A DNA stretch of 20,513 nucleotides. Origin: an uncultured Desulfobacterales bacterium (GTDB lineage Bacteria > Desulfobacterota > Desulfobacteria > Desulfobacterales > G020354645). Positions within the stretch are counted from its first letter, which is position 1, and every line of letters starts with the position of its first letter. The stretch spans positions 1 through 20,513 of the forward strand of contig CAMYNZ010000013.1 in assembly GCA_947259865.1 (NCBI GenBank). Reading direction: 5' to 3'. The position numbers and the translations under genes were made by a program. The notes under the pieces are model-generated. The model ran no database searches. It was given only the letters and a program-made list of their open reading frames with translations, and was not told the DNA's origin. Below, piece by piece: positions 1 through 7,388 of this stretch.

Positions 1-1
1 A

Positions 2-235
2 CCGGACGCCACCGAGTTTGGCGTCCCCAGAACCGTGGAGGTTCTGACTATTGCCTATGTGGGTGGCAGGGGAACGTTGTGGGGTTCAATCCTGGCCGGC
101 TTTCTCCTTATCGGTTTTCAGGAATACTTCCGGGGACTGGGAGCCTGGCGCCTGGTCATGTACGGCGCCCTGTTGATTAGCGTTATGATCTACGCACCCA
201 AGGGTATATCTTCAATAAAAAAATATATATGGTGA
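2..235 (+). CDS. livM: Branched-chain amino-acid ABC transporter permease, LivM type (3' end only)
   Basis: The frame is open from base 2 and closes at TGA 233-235, so only about the last 77 residues are present. Seen: the Y-V-G-G-R-G-T-L-W-G-S block followed by a hydrophobic segment, then an R-L-V-M-Y-G-A-L-L-I segment and a terminal Y-A-P-K-G-I motif. Known: this is the C-terminal signature of LivH/LivM permeases, which form the membrane channel for uptake of leucine, isoleucine, valine or related amino acids. LivM is favoured over LivH by the R-(L/I)-(V/I)-x-Y-G-x-L-(L/I) segment before the end. The ATPase genes livG and livF, which usually follow livM, are not here; a 250-bp spacer and an oppositely oriented gene follow. 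Inference: the transporter may feed the catabolic cluster next door. Confidence 0.8.
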   Translation, partial: PDATEFGVPRTVEVLTIAYVGGRGTLWGSILAGFLLIGFQEYFRGLGAWRLVMYGALLISVMIYAPKGISSIKKYIW

Positions 236-319
236 AGGGTGGCCTGAAGTGTTCGTGAAATGGCATAAAGGAATTCTACTTAGCAAATCTTACACGCCTT
301 GAAGAAAGCAATCCCCTTT

Positions 320-430
320 GTCAGTTGTCCGTTGTCAATGGTCCGTAGAAGTGGTTTCAATGATATATGGATTTGCAATCGCTATTATCTTTTTGGCAAC
401 CGACAATGGACGACGGACCACGGACATTGA
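320..430. repeat. Facing 7-mer repeat arrays, locus A (core GTCCGTT-like)
   Basis: Left array 320-347 is four consecutive 7-mers of the form GTC(A/C)(G/A)TT or GTCCGTA. Right array 397-430 reads on the other strand as about five 7-mers of the form TCCGTNG or TCCATTG. The arms can pair imperfectly around a 49-nt spacer. The locus lies in the convergent spacer between livM and the MFS gene and nearly fills it. A bidirectional terminator role is possible here but does not fit the sister loci. Confidence 0.65.
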
Positions 431-487
431 GCATCTGTGCTCGATGTAATAACTGTCGCTATCTACCATCTTCTGCCTTTTCTTTAT

Positions 488-1723
488 CTATCGAACTTCC
501 GCTTTTTCTTCATTTATAAAGAAAGTAAAAACCATACCCGCAAGCGCGACAAGGCCGAAAGAAAAAAACACCGCACCGTATGACTGAAAGAGGTCGACAA
601 TCTTTCCTGAAACCGGTGTGGAGATGATACCTGATGTACTCGTAAATGTCGCCAGAAACCCCATGGCGGTGGCCGACATCTTTCTGGACAAGATGTCCGA
701 TGGATAGGCCGCCAGTAGAACATCCGGCATCAGAATCATCAATCCTACGACCGCCAGTATGACCGCAGTTACGGCAATACTCATTTTAAATGACAGCAAA
801 AAGGCCGAACCGGAAAGCACCGCCATCCCCAGTATAATCAGCGGCTTTCGCCGTCCCCCGAAAAATCGGTCTGAAAGATATCCGCCAAGCGGTGAGGCCG
901 CCACACCCGGCAGCAAGATAAAAAAAGAAAGGGTGCTGGCCCGGTCAACTGTCATGCTATAGGCTTCCGTAAGGAAAGATGGAATCCAAACCAGGCATCC
1001 GAATTGAACATAGACAAAACAGAAATAAACCAGAGCCACCGTCCACAGCGTACGATGGGTCATTACAACTGCCAGCGGTGACCGGGTGTCGTTGACCAGC
1101 TGTTTTTCAAGATGGGCCTCATCCTCGAAATCCGGGAGTCCTTTCTCGCCGGGATGATCCCGGACCAGAATCCAGAATATCAGTGCAACTGCAGCCATCA
1201 TTAACGGTGGAATTATAAAAGAGCTGCGCCATCCCAAATGATCGCCGAGAAATCCGGAAAGCCGTATTCCTACACTGCTGCCTCCCGTCACGCAGGTTGC
1301 AAAAAATCCGATAGCCGTCCCCCTTCTTGATCGGGGATACCAGCTGACAATCAGTTTGACGGCTGAACTCCATCCCATGGCCTGGCCCATTCCATTTACC
1401 AATTGGGCAATGGCTAGTGCCGCATAGCTGGAAGCCTGGCTGAACATGAGGTTGCCGATTATCGAGACGATAGCGCCGAAAGTCAAAATTTTGCGGGGCC
1501 CGAGGCGGTCGCCCAGATATCCTGCCGGTAGTTGAAATAAGGTGTAGGTCACGAAGAAAAAGGCCATTAAGCCACCGGCCCGTGCATTTGAAATCCCGAG
1601 ATCGGCTCTGAGAAGTGGAATCACGGGTGAGAAATTGAATCGGGTAAAATAATACATGCCGAAAAACAGCCATGTCAAAATCAAAATCATGTGGGCTGCA
1701 GACCATGATAAACGGTGATTCAA
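488..1723 (-). CDS. MFS transporter (anion:cation/organophosphate-like symporter group)
   Basis: 411 residues with about 11-12 hydrophobic segments, the normal MFS length. Seen: after the second helix, the MFS loop signature G-Y-L-G-D-R-L-G-P-R-K near residue 80; a matching G-G-Y-L-S-D-R-F-F-G-G-R-R-K loop in the second half near residue 280; a conserved R-R-G-T-A-I-G-F loop in helix 4-5; and a central acidic cytoplasmic loop near residues 200-215. Known: this layout is typical of sugar-phosphate, hexuronate and organic-anion symporters. The start is TTG at 1723 with AGAGAGG about 5 nt upstream; an ATG 11 codons inside (1690) is the alternative. It is the last gene of the minus-strand cluster, 89 bp after the FAD oxidoreductase, so it probably moves that pathway's substrate or product. 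The substrate cannot be read from sequence. Confidence 0.85.
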   Translation of the reverse strand: MNHRLSWSAAHMILILTWLFFGMYYFTRFNFSPVIPLLRADLGISNARAGGLMAFFFVTYTLFQLPAGYLGDRLGPRKILTFGAIVSIIGNLMFSQASSYAALAIAQLVNGMGQAMGWSSAVKLIVSWYPRSRRGTAIGFFATCVTGGSSVGIRLSGFLGDHLGWRSSFIIPPLMMAAVALIFWILVRDHPGEKGLPDFEDEAHLEKQLVNDTRSPLAVVMTHRTLWTVALVYFCFVYVQFGCLVWIPSFLTEAYSMTVDRASTLSFFILLPGVAASPLGGYLSDRFFGGRRKPLIILGMAVLSGSAFLLSFKMSIAVTAVILAVVGLMILMPDVLLAAYPSDILSRKMSATAMGFLATFTSTSGIISTPVSGKIVDLFQSYGAVFFSFGLVALAGMVFTFFINEEKAEVR

Positions 1724-1812
1724 TAGAGCCTCTCTATTTGGTGAAAAAAAGCGGCATACGGTTATCCCTGCCGCTATTTACAAATTTGCAGAATTGGGGT
1801 GATTCGTTTATA

Positions 1813-2985
1813 CTAGACCAACCCGCTTTCACTCAAGGGCCTGTTATCCAAAATTCGCTCCGGCCGGAATATTGATAAATCCATCGTCGGCGTTAGATCT
1901 AATATTAGCTCAGAGATGTAACGCCCCACTGCCGGGGCTTGCTGCAGTCCGTGGCCGGAAAACCCATTGGCGAGATAAAAGCCACCAAGTTCCGGCCATT
2001 CTCCCAGGATGGCATTCCCATCTAGCGTGTTGACCGCATACAGGCCGGCCCAACCCCTGCGAAGTTTAAGGGTATCGAAGACCGGAACGAAATTCGCAAG
2101 TTGCGGCCAGAGAAGTTCAGTGAATCGTTTGTCATCCCAGGTAAAATCAAACCCGACCGGATCCTCGACCATTGATTTTCCAAGCAGTATCAAATTACCG
2201 GTTTCCGTTCGAAAATAAAGGCCCGATGGCAAAATGGTAAGGGGTAACGGACCTTCAGGCTTTACGGCCGTATCCAGTGCAAAAACCTGTCGCTTGACCG
2301 GTTTCACCGGCAACACAACCCCTGCCGTATGCGCCACCTTGGACGCCCAGGCCCCGGCGCAATTAACCACATATCTCGAGTTCAAGTTTACACCCGACCC
2401 CAATCGTACACCGCTCACACGGCCACCGTCCGAGGTGATCGCAATCACTTCGTCCTTGATATAGGCTGCCCCCAGAGAACGTGCTTTGGTTTTGTAACCC
2501 ATAAGAACCGCATACGCATCCAGATGGCCGTCCAGCGGTCCGAAGGTGCCGCCGACAAAACTGTCAGTATTATACATAGGGTAGTGCGCGTTGATTTCAG
2601 CCCCGGACCACCACTGCACCCGGCATCCCAATCGTTTCTGAAGCTCTAATGCCTCCTTGGCTGCCGCTTTACCGTTTTCATCCACCAGAAACAGATTCCC
2701 TTCCCGGTGATAGGCAATAGCCGGTTTATTGTCATCGACCGCCATCGCATCCTCGAATTCATCGAAGACTTGAAAAGCATATTGTGATATCTGGATGTTC
2801 TGCTTGAGGCTGAATTGAACACGAACATTGGCCAGGGAAAGGGTCGTCGAAGCGTACGTGTAGGTGGGATCCATCTCGACAACAGCCACTTTCAACCGCT
2901 TATCGGCGGCCAGAAGGTAATAGGCTGCAGCGCAACCCATGATGCCGCCACCGATTATAACAATGTCATAAACTTGGTTCGTCAT
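1813..2985 (-). CDS. FAD-dependent amine/amino-acid oxidoreductase (DadA/SoxB-like)
   Basis: 390 residues, normal for the DAO family. Seen: N-terminal dinucleotide-binding motif I-V-I-I-G-G-G-I-M-G-C-A-A-A at residues 8-21; the ribose-binding acid V-V-E-M near residue 36; a second FAD contact V-N-C-A-G-A-W-A near residue 207; and the C-terminal signature N-G-F-S-G-H-G-L-Q-Q-A-P near residue 339. Known: this family oxidises amines or D-/N-methyl amino acids (sarcosine oxidase beta, D-amino-acid dehydrogenase, glycine oxidase), giving an imine and passing electrons to oxygen or a quinone. There is no signal peptide, so it is cytoplasmic or peripherally attached. The start codon has only GGAAG directly against it, a poor ribosome site, so initiation may be weak or coupled. 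The neighbouring RidA and OCD-family genes handle imines, which supports the family call. The exact substrate is unknown. Confidence 0.85.
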   Translation of the reverse strand: MTNQVYDIVIIGGGIMGCAAAYYLLAADKRLKVAVVEMDPTYTYASTTLSLANVRVQFSLKQNIQISQYAFQVFDEFEDAMAVDDNKPAIAYHREGNLFLVDENGKAAAKEALELQKRLGCRVQWWSGAEINAHYPMYNTDSFVGGTFGPLDGHLDAYAVLMGYKTKARSLGAAYIKDEVIAITSDGGRVSGVRLGSGVNLNSRYVVNCAGAWASKVAHTAGVVLPVKPVKRQVFALDTAVKPEGPLPLTILPSGLYFRTETGNLILLGKSMVEDPVGFDFTWDDKRFTELLWPQLANFVPVFDTLKLRRGWAGLYAVNTLDGNAILGEWPELGGFYLANGFSGHGLQQAPAVGRYISELILDLTPTMDLSIFRPERILDNRPLSESGLV

Positions 2986-3028
2986 CTTCCATATCAGTCT
3001 ATTCTATGGCTTCAGCAACCTTATGATA

Positions 3029-3281
3029 AATTCGAAGCACGAAATCTGAAATCCCTGGCCCAGACCTGGATTACAAAATACAAGTTTATCTGCTTGAGTC
3101 TTTAGTGCTTCACCCTGACCAATGTCAGTTTAATAGCAGTCGCGCCAGGACGGGCCGAAACAAATCCGAATATCAAATTCTCCAAGGTTCAAAACAGAAT
3201 CCCTGGACAATGTGGTTTTGGACATTCTGTCATTCGGGTTTAGATTTTGTTTCGAGTTTCGTGCTTCGAATTTCGGATTTA
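3029..3281. repeat. Facing 7-mer repeat arrays, locus B (core TTCGAAN-like)
   Basis: Fills most of the 371-bp gap between the FAD oxidoreductase start (2985) and the OCD-family stop (3357). The outer arms share a perfect 16-bp inverted match: AATTCGAAGCACGAAA at 3029-3044 and its reverse complement at 3257-3272. The left arm continues in 7-mers to about 3058. An inner pair is visible at about 3157-3202 (units ending in CGAA or CAAA) against 3222-3256. The whole could fold into one long imperfect hairpin. It would lie in the leader if the minus-strand genes are co-transcribed. I saw no other feature in this gap. Confidence 0.7.
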
Positions 3282-3356
3282 TGACCATTAATTAAAACCA
3301 GGAAACTCTTCCCGGCAACTAAAAAATCATTTAAACATTTATCTCCGCAACCGCTT

Positions 3357-4334
3357 TCACAGCGTTAGCCAGGTTCCGATCCCTTTTTCGGAAGCACGCC
3401 GGTAGAGAAGTGGCGCCACTGCCATATCGTCGAGGGCCAGGCCAAGATTGGCTGTCATGGTTCTCTCCTCGGGCGTTTCACGTCCGGGCTTTTCCCCGAC
3501 AATCAATTCACCCAGATCGGCGTGTAAAGCAGGGGTATCCTGAAAATAGCCGACTTCCTTATAATGGAGAAACTGGGCCGTATCGTCCGTACAAAATTTT
3601 GCGGTTTCGCCCATGGCATCCGGATGCCAGTAAGAATCAAAATCAACCAGAGATGCAAAAGCACCCGCATCCATCCAGCCGGCTTGGATCGTAGCGTGAG
3701 GTTTTTTCAGAATCGGCCCTGCGGTAACGATCAAATCGCAGCCGGTTACGGCCTCTTGGGGGGTTTTAACCGGGATGACCTCCAGATCCAAACGCGTTTC
3801 TATATCGCTGGCATAGGCGCGAAGGGCTTCGGGTTCAACATCAAAAGCCATCACGCGCTTTAGCGGAAACAAAACCTTCAAGGCTTCCACGTTACTGCGT
3901 CCCTGTACGCCGCACCCCAGCACCCCTACTACGGAAGAATCAGGACGGGCAAGGCAGCGGGCTGAAAGTGCGGTGGCGGCACCCGTGCGCATAGCCGTCA
4001 TCCAAACACAATCCATAACCGCAATGGGTAGACCGGTTTCACTATCATTGAGAATAAGTAATCCGGTGATGTATGGAAGCCCGCGGGCAGCATTACCGGG
4101 ATACCCACTGACCCATTTTATACCCGCCGATTTTAGCGCAGGGATATAGGCCGGCATGGCATGAATAAAGTTATCCCCGCCGCCGGGATGAATGCCGGGT
4201 TTAGGGGGCATCTCTGTGTTTCCCCGGCCTTTTTCTTGAAAAGCCGTATCCAGCGCATCTATTATTTCAGGCATACCCACGCCTGCAGCGACAACATCGG
4301 CTTGACTCAAATACAATAGTTGGTTGTTTGGCAT
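3357..4334 (-). CDS. Ornithine cyclodeaminase / mu-crystallin family dehydrogenase
   Basis: 325 residues, normal length for the family. Seen: G-I-K-W-V-S-G-Y-P-G-N near residue 71 with the conserved Lys; M-R-T-G-A-A-T-A-L-S-A near residue 115; the Rossmann motif G-V-L-G-C-G-V-Q-G-R-S-N near residue 137; and a V-D-F-D-S-Y-W stretch near residue 228 in the region of the family's catalytic Asp. Known: members are NAD(P)-dependent ornithine cyclodeaminases, alanine dehydrogenases, or reductases of cyclic and linear imines such as delta-1-pyrroline-2-carboxylate. ATG 4334 is preceded by a strong AAAGGAGGT site, so this start is secure and expression probably high. Beside RidA and an FAD amine oxidase, imine reduction or ornithine/proline-type catabolism is the best guess; true cyclodeaminase activity is not proven. 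Confidence 0.85.
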   Translation of the reverse strand: MPNNQLLYLSQADVVAAGVGMPEIIDALDTAFQEKGRGNTEMPPKPGIHPGGGDNFIHAMPAYIPALKSAGIKWVSGYPGNAARGLPYITGLLILNDSETGLPIAVMDCVWMTAMRTGAATALSARCLARPDSSVVGVLGCGVQGRSNVEALKVLFPLKRVMAFDVEPEALRAYASDIETRLDLEVIPVKTPQEAVTGCDLIVTAGPILKKPHATIQAGWMDAGAFASLVDFDSYWHPDAMGETAKFCTDDTAQFLHYKEVGYFQDTPALHADLGELIVGEKPGRETPEERTMTANLGLALDDMAVAPLLYRRASEKGIGTWLTL

Positions 4335-4422
4335 ATGACCTCCTTTGGTCTGGAAATGATAGGGATTTGAGTTGTAGCGCGTTTGATTTTTTTATCAAAA
4401 ATTAGTTTGGCATATATATAAA

Positions 4423-4517
4423 ATGGTTTTAAGTATTAGGTTGAAGGATTTCAGTCTATTTTTTTAAAAGATGGTATACCATCACCTAAAACTTAAAACC
4501 AATACCTTTGAAACCAT
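4423..4517. repeat. Facing 7-mer repeat arrays, locus E (core TTTTAAG/TAGGTTT-like)
   Basis: Left array at about 4423-4443 is three 7-mers. Right array 4483-4517 is five 7-mers on the opposite strand (CACCTAA, AACTTAA and so on) and ends on the base immediately before the ridA stop codon (4518-4520 on the minus strand). The arms are imperfect reverse complements. This is the most degenerate of the five loci, and I would not have called it without the others. Confidence 0.5.
4470..4483. promoter_or_regulatory. 14-bp perfect palindrome, possible operator
   Basis: GATGGTATACCATC is its own reverse complement. It sits between ridA and the OCD-family gene, about 135 bp upstream of the latter's start and inside the loop of repeat locus E. 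It could be a dimeric regulator site for the catabolic cluster, or simply the hairpin tip of the repeat element. No regulator gene is in the window. Confidence 0.35.
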
Positions 4518-4907
4518 TTACGAGGTTTCCGTGGCGGCAACACATTTAATCTCTACCAATGCACCTTTGGGTAAGCCGCTTACCTCAATGACGGCTCTGG
4601 CCGGACGGTGTTCGGAAAAGTAATTCTGATAGATTTCGTTGAATTCTGCGAATTTTGCCATGTCGGTCACGAAGACATCGATGGCCAATACCCGGGTGAG
4701 ATCCGAACCACCGGCCAGCACAATCTGTTTCAGGTTTTCCAGGGCCTGGTTCGCCTGGGGGGCAAATTCGGAACTCACCAACTCTCCGGATTGCGGATTC
4801 ATTCCGAGCTGACCACTCACGAAAAGCAAAGAACCGGTGTCAATGGCCTGAGAGTATGGGCCGATGGCTGCCGGGGCTCTGTCTGTTTGAACACTGTTTA
4901 ATTCCAT
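4518..4907 (-). CDS. ridA: RidA family reactive imine/enamine deaminase
   Basis: 129 residues from ATG 4907, the standard YjgF/YER057c/UK114 length. An in-frame start 19 codons upstream (4964) exists, but the 4907 ATG has AAAGGAGT about 7 nt upstream, and the protein then begins M-E-L-N-S-V with the usual family start. Seen: I-G-P-Y-S-Q-A-I near residue 16; G-Q-L-G near residue 33; Q-A-N-Q-A-L-E-N-L near residue 50; and P-A-R-A-V-I-E-V near residue 103, whose Arg is the substrate-carboxylate-binding residue of RidA. Known: it hydrolyses 2-aminoacrylate and other 2-imino acids to keto acids and ammonia, protecting PLP enzymes. First gene of the minus-strand cluster, followed by the OCD-family and FAD oxidoreductase genes; a pathway-specific paralogue is likely. 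Confidence 0.92.
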   Translation of the reverse strand: MELNSVQTDRAPAAIGPYSQAIDTGSLLFVSGQLGMNPQSGELVSSEFAPQANQALENLKQIVLAGGSDLTRVLAIDVFVTDMAKFAEFNEIYQNYFSEHRPARAVIEVSGLPKGALVEIKCVAATETS

Positions 4908-4997
4908 GCTACCAACTCCTTTCTTTATTTTGGATACTCTACCCTGCTGATCGACTCCAGTCATCAGTAATCCATTGGGCCAAATAATTCAATAGGC

Positions 4998-5026
4998 TTG
5001 ACACAGGCGGGGTCCTTTTCTATGGT
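4998..5026 (+). promoter_or_regulatory. Predicted sigma70 promoter for the prenyltransferase gene
   Basis: TTGACA at 4998-5003, a 17-bp spacer, then TATGGT at 5021-5026 (4 of 6 matches to TATAAT). It would start transcription near 5033, about 70-80 nt before the plus-strand gene. The flanking 5030-5100 stretch is AT-rich. Prediction by eye only. Confidence 0.45.
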
Positions 5027-5100
5027 GCCCCATTTACAGATGTATTTAATGATTATATTACATTTTATAAATATGAGTTGTTAAGATTATAATCCAACAA

Positions 5101-6003
5101 ATGAGGCACAATTCGATGAGCCTTTATCAAAACTGGTTTTTGGCAAGCCGGCCCTGGTCCTTTACCATGACAGCCATTTCGGTGAGTGTCGGTGCGGCCC
5201 TGGGCGCATTGGCAGGTGATTTTTCATGGCCTTTTTATCTGGTAACGCTGGCGGGAATGATTGCCCTGCATGCCGCCACAAATCTCATGAATGACTATTA
5301 TGACGTTCTCAGCGGCGTGGATTATCAGGAAACGTCAACGGCGCAATACCGACCTCATCCCCTGCTGGAAGGGAAACTTAAACCGGCGCAGGTGCGTATC
5401 GGAGCTTTTATTCTTTATGCGTTATCCGCAACGGCCGGATTGTATCTGGCGGCAGTGCGAGGTTGGGCACTGCTCTGGATCGGATTGATTGGTGTTTTCG
5501 CCAGTATCAGCTATACGGCACCGCCGTTTAAATACAAGTACAAAGCTTTGGGAGAGCTATCGGTATTTTTGATGTGGGGACCACTCATGGTAGAAGGGGC
5601 CTATTTTGTTCAGCGTCAAGCCTTCAGCATGGAAGCATTTTGGGTGTCTCTGCCTTTCGGTGTCCTGGTGGCACTCGTACTCTTGATCAATAACACCCGG
5701 GATATCGTCCACGACAGACAGAAAGGAATTATCACCATACCCATTCTTATCGGTCAGCGTAACGGATTCCGCCTGTATTTGGCGCTTGTGATCGTGGCGT
5801 ATATGGGAATTTTGTGGATGTCCGTATTCGGCCCGCTGGATCTCTGGTCTCTGATCGTATTCGCTTCGTTGCCCCTGGCGATTCGTTTATTGAACCAAAT
5901 GCGTTATGAGATACCGATAGATGCTGACGCTCGCACCGCACAGCTGGATACGGCATTTGGCGTTTTGTTGGTAATCTCAATGGTACCCGGGGGATTGTTT
6001 TGA
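5101..6003 (+). CDS. UbiA/MenA-family membrane prenyltransferase
   Basis: 300 residues, about eight to nine hydrophobic helices. Seen: N-terminal S-R-P-W-S-F motif; first polyprenyl-diphosphate motif N-L-M-N-D-Y-Y-D with N64, D65 and D68, then D74; second motif N-N-T-R-D-I-V-H-D with D201 and D205; S-Y-T-A-P-P-F-K-Y-K-Y between them. Known: such enzymes attach a polyprenyl chain to an aromatic acceptor. The motif set resembles 1,4-dihydroxy-2-naphthoate polyprenyltransferase (MenA, menaquinone synthesis) more than UbiA or chlorophyll/heme-side members. ATG 5101 has no ribosome site; ATG 5116 (residue 6) has GAGG 9 nt upstream and may be the true start. It overlaps the CPBP gene by 4 nt. The acceptor is inferred, so no symbol is given. 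Confidence 0.85.
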   Translation: MRHNSMSLYQNWFLASRPWSFTMTAISVSVGAALGALAGDFSWPFYLVTLAGMIALHAATNLMNDYYDVLSGVDYQETSTAQYRPHPLLEGKLKPAQVRIGAFILYALSATAGLYLAAVRGWALLWIGLIGVFASISYTAPPFKYKYKALGELSVFLMWGPLMVEGAYFVQRQAFSMEAFWVSLPFGVLVALVLLINNTRDIVHDRQKGIITIPILIGQRNGFRLYLALVIVAYMGILWMSVFGPLDLWSLIVFASLPLAIRLLNQMRYEIPIDADARTAQLDTAFGVLLVISMVPGGLF

Positions 6004-6626
6004 GGGGCCGGCAATTGCGATCCATTGCGATACCTGGAACTGTAGCACTGGCAGCAGTTCTCTGGTTTATAACCTTTTATGTTACCTGGGGGATCTTCTG
6101 GGTTAAGATCGCTTTTTCGGCGGCAATCTTGGCCGGTATATCGCTGTGGATAGGATACGATCGAAAACAGGTCCTGGGATTTGATCTAAAGTCATTGCCC
6201 ATCGGCCTGGCTTCAGCCGCTGGGCTTTATGGAATCTTTTGGATTGGAAAATTACTGACAACGGTTTTTTTCTCTTTTGCACCCCACCAAATCGGGGCGA
6301 TATACGGAAAAGGGGAAGGAACTCCGGTGTGGATCATCGTCTTGCTGCTGTTTTTTGTAACCGGACCGAGTGAAGAAATTTACTGGCGCGGGTATCTGCA
6401 ACGTAACCTGATCGACCGTTTTGGCGGCTGGCAAGGCTGGCTGCTGGCAACCGTGCTTTATGCCGGCGTTCATCTGTGGTCCTTCAACTTCATGCTCATC
6501 GGTGCGGCCGGGGTCGCCGGAGCATTCTGGGGGGCCATGTACTGGCGCCTGGGAAAGCTTGGCCCGGTTATAATTTCACACTCTCTCTGGAGTGCCGTCA
6601 TATTTGCTGTATTCCCACTGTCATGA
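6000..6626 (+). CDS. CPBP family intramembrane glutamic protease
   Basis: 208 residues, mostly hydrophobic, five to six membrane helices. Seen: the CPBP/Abi motifs in order: E125-E126-x-x-x-R130 in S-E-E-I-Y-W-R-G-Y-L; H158 in A-G-V-H-L-W; and H194 in I-S-H-S-L-W-S-A. Known: these residues form the active site of type II CAAX (Rce1-like) proteases, which in bacteria serve in prenyl-protein-like processing, bacteriocin self-protection or unknown roles. The predicted start is TTG 6000 overlapping the TGA of the prenyltransferase, implying translational coupling; a second TTG at 6015 is the alternative. The last motif has Ser rather than the common Asn after His, a tolerated variant. Pairing with a prenyltransferase is suggestive but not proof of a shared substrate. 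Confidence 0.8.
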   Translation: MRGRQLRSIAIPGTVALAAVLWFITFYVTWGIFWVKIAFSAAILAGISLWIGYDRKQVLGFDLKSLPIGLASAAGLYGIFWIGKLLTTVFFSFAPHQIGAIYGKGEGTPVWIIVLLLFFVTGPSEEIYWRGYLQRNLIDRFGGWQGWLLATVLYAGVHLWSFNFMLIGAAGVAGAFWGAMYWRLGKLGPVIISHSLWSAVIFAVFPLS

Positions 6627-6640
6627 CATCCCTTGCGCAA

Positions 6641-7060
6641 TTATAGCGCTTTCATTTGATTGTTGACGATATCCAGTATCGGCGGTCTTAACATTCGCCA
6701 TTTGGGATGCATCGCTTTTTCACCATGCCAGACAAACTCAACAGCATCGTAGCGTTCCGGAATTTCCCGCTCGTTTTTTGAACCATATGTCACTCTGGGA
6801 TAATACTCCAAAAAGAGCATGCGCTGAGGGTCGATATTGAATTTTTGGGTGAGGGTGGTTGCAATATGGCTTGCGCAACTCTTGACCGACATTTTACTCC
6901 CGGTAACGTCGCTAACCACGACGATTATCGGTCTTAAATGGGCCAGCTTTTTTTTCCCGTCTTTGCTGAGGTCAAAAATTCGCAACCGGCAGTTTCCGCT
7001 CCCCAGACGCAGCTTGCCCCCAAAACCTTCCCAGGAAAAAATATCGTCATGGATAAGCAT
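6641..7060 (-). CDS. Conserved-looking hypothetical protein, about 139 residues
   Basis: I do not recognise the family. The ORF runs 139 residues from ATG 7060; a TTG at 7075 adds five residues. Neither start has a strong ribosome site. Seen: a soluble, basic protein with no signal peptide or membrane segment; a hydrophobic strand R-P-I-I-V-V-V-S-D-V near residue 43; a likely helix S-C-A-S-H-I-A-T-T-L-T-Q near residue 61; the strand R-M-L-F-L-E-Y-Y-P-R-V near residue 80; and a C-terminal F-V-W-H-G-E. The alternation of strands and helices suggests a small alpha/beta fold. It is convergent with the CPBP gene, with only 14 bp between them, and is followed by GCGC-N7-GCGC, a weak shared hairpin. 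No function is offered. Confidence 0.6.
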   Translation of the reverse strand: MLIHDDIFSWEGFGGKLRLGSGNCRLRIFDLSKDGKKKLAHLRPIIVVVSDVTGSKMSVKSCASHIATTLTQKFNIDPQRMLFLEYYPRVTYGSKNEREIPERYDAVEFVWHGEKAMHPKWRMLRPPILDIVNNQMKAL

Positions 7061-7202
7061 AAATAGGTTTCTCAAGACGTTTCTGAAGGCAAAAGCATGT
7101 CAGTGCTTTAACGGTGCACGTGCAACCGGGTGCTTCGCACCCGGTTTGTAGGGCAAGAAATCGCCTTGCATTGGCGGCGCAGCTGTAATAGAATTAATTG
7201 AA

Positions 7203-7388
7203 GGTTCAGGGTTCAACGTTCAAGGTTCAAGGTTCAGAGGTTGCTTAAAGGAAACTTCATAGGCTATCTGGGATTCAATGTTACTAATTACCGAATTTTC
7301 AATTTTGTCAGTAGTATCTGCTGTGACTATATTGTTCATTGAGAATGGTATGTAACGATTAACCTTGAACCTCGAACCCTGAACCGTT
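7203..7388. repeat. Facing 7-mer repeat arrays, locus C (core GGTTCAA)
   Basis: Left array 7203-7237 is exactly five consecutive 7-mers matching (G/C)GTTCA(A/G). Right array 7361-7388 is exactly four 7-mers starting AACC, the reverse-complement form. The 123-bp loop between them has no clear gene. The locus fills the divergent spacer (7061-7425) between the hypothetical gene and traB, where a terminator would have no role. Nothing else is visible in this gap except the 18-bp palindrome at 7386. Confidence 0.85.

Noticed and set aside
1119..1706. 195-residue minus-strand ORF inside the MFS gene
   Set aside because: It is a frame shadow of a convincing MFS protein; its composition is unlike a real protein and shows no motifs.
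2329..2649. 106-residue plus-strand ORF opposite the FAD oxidoreductase
   Set aside because: Antisense shadow of a gene with clear FAD motifs.
7217..7342. Minus-strand ORF of about 40 codons through the loop of repeat locus C
   Set aside because: No ribosome site, its end is made of repeat units, and no recognisable protein features.
7203..7388. CRISPR array
   Set aside because: The repeats are 7-mers without spacers and reverse direction between arms; no cas genes are present.
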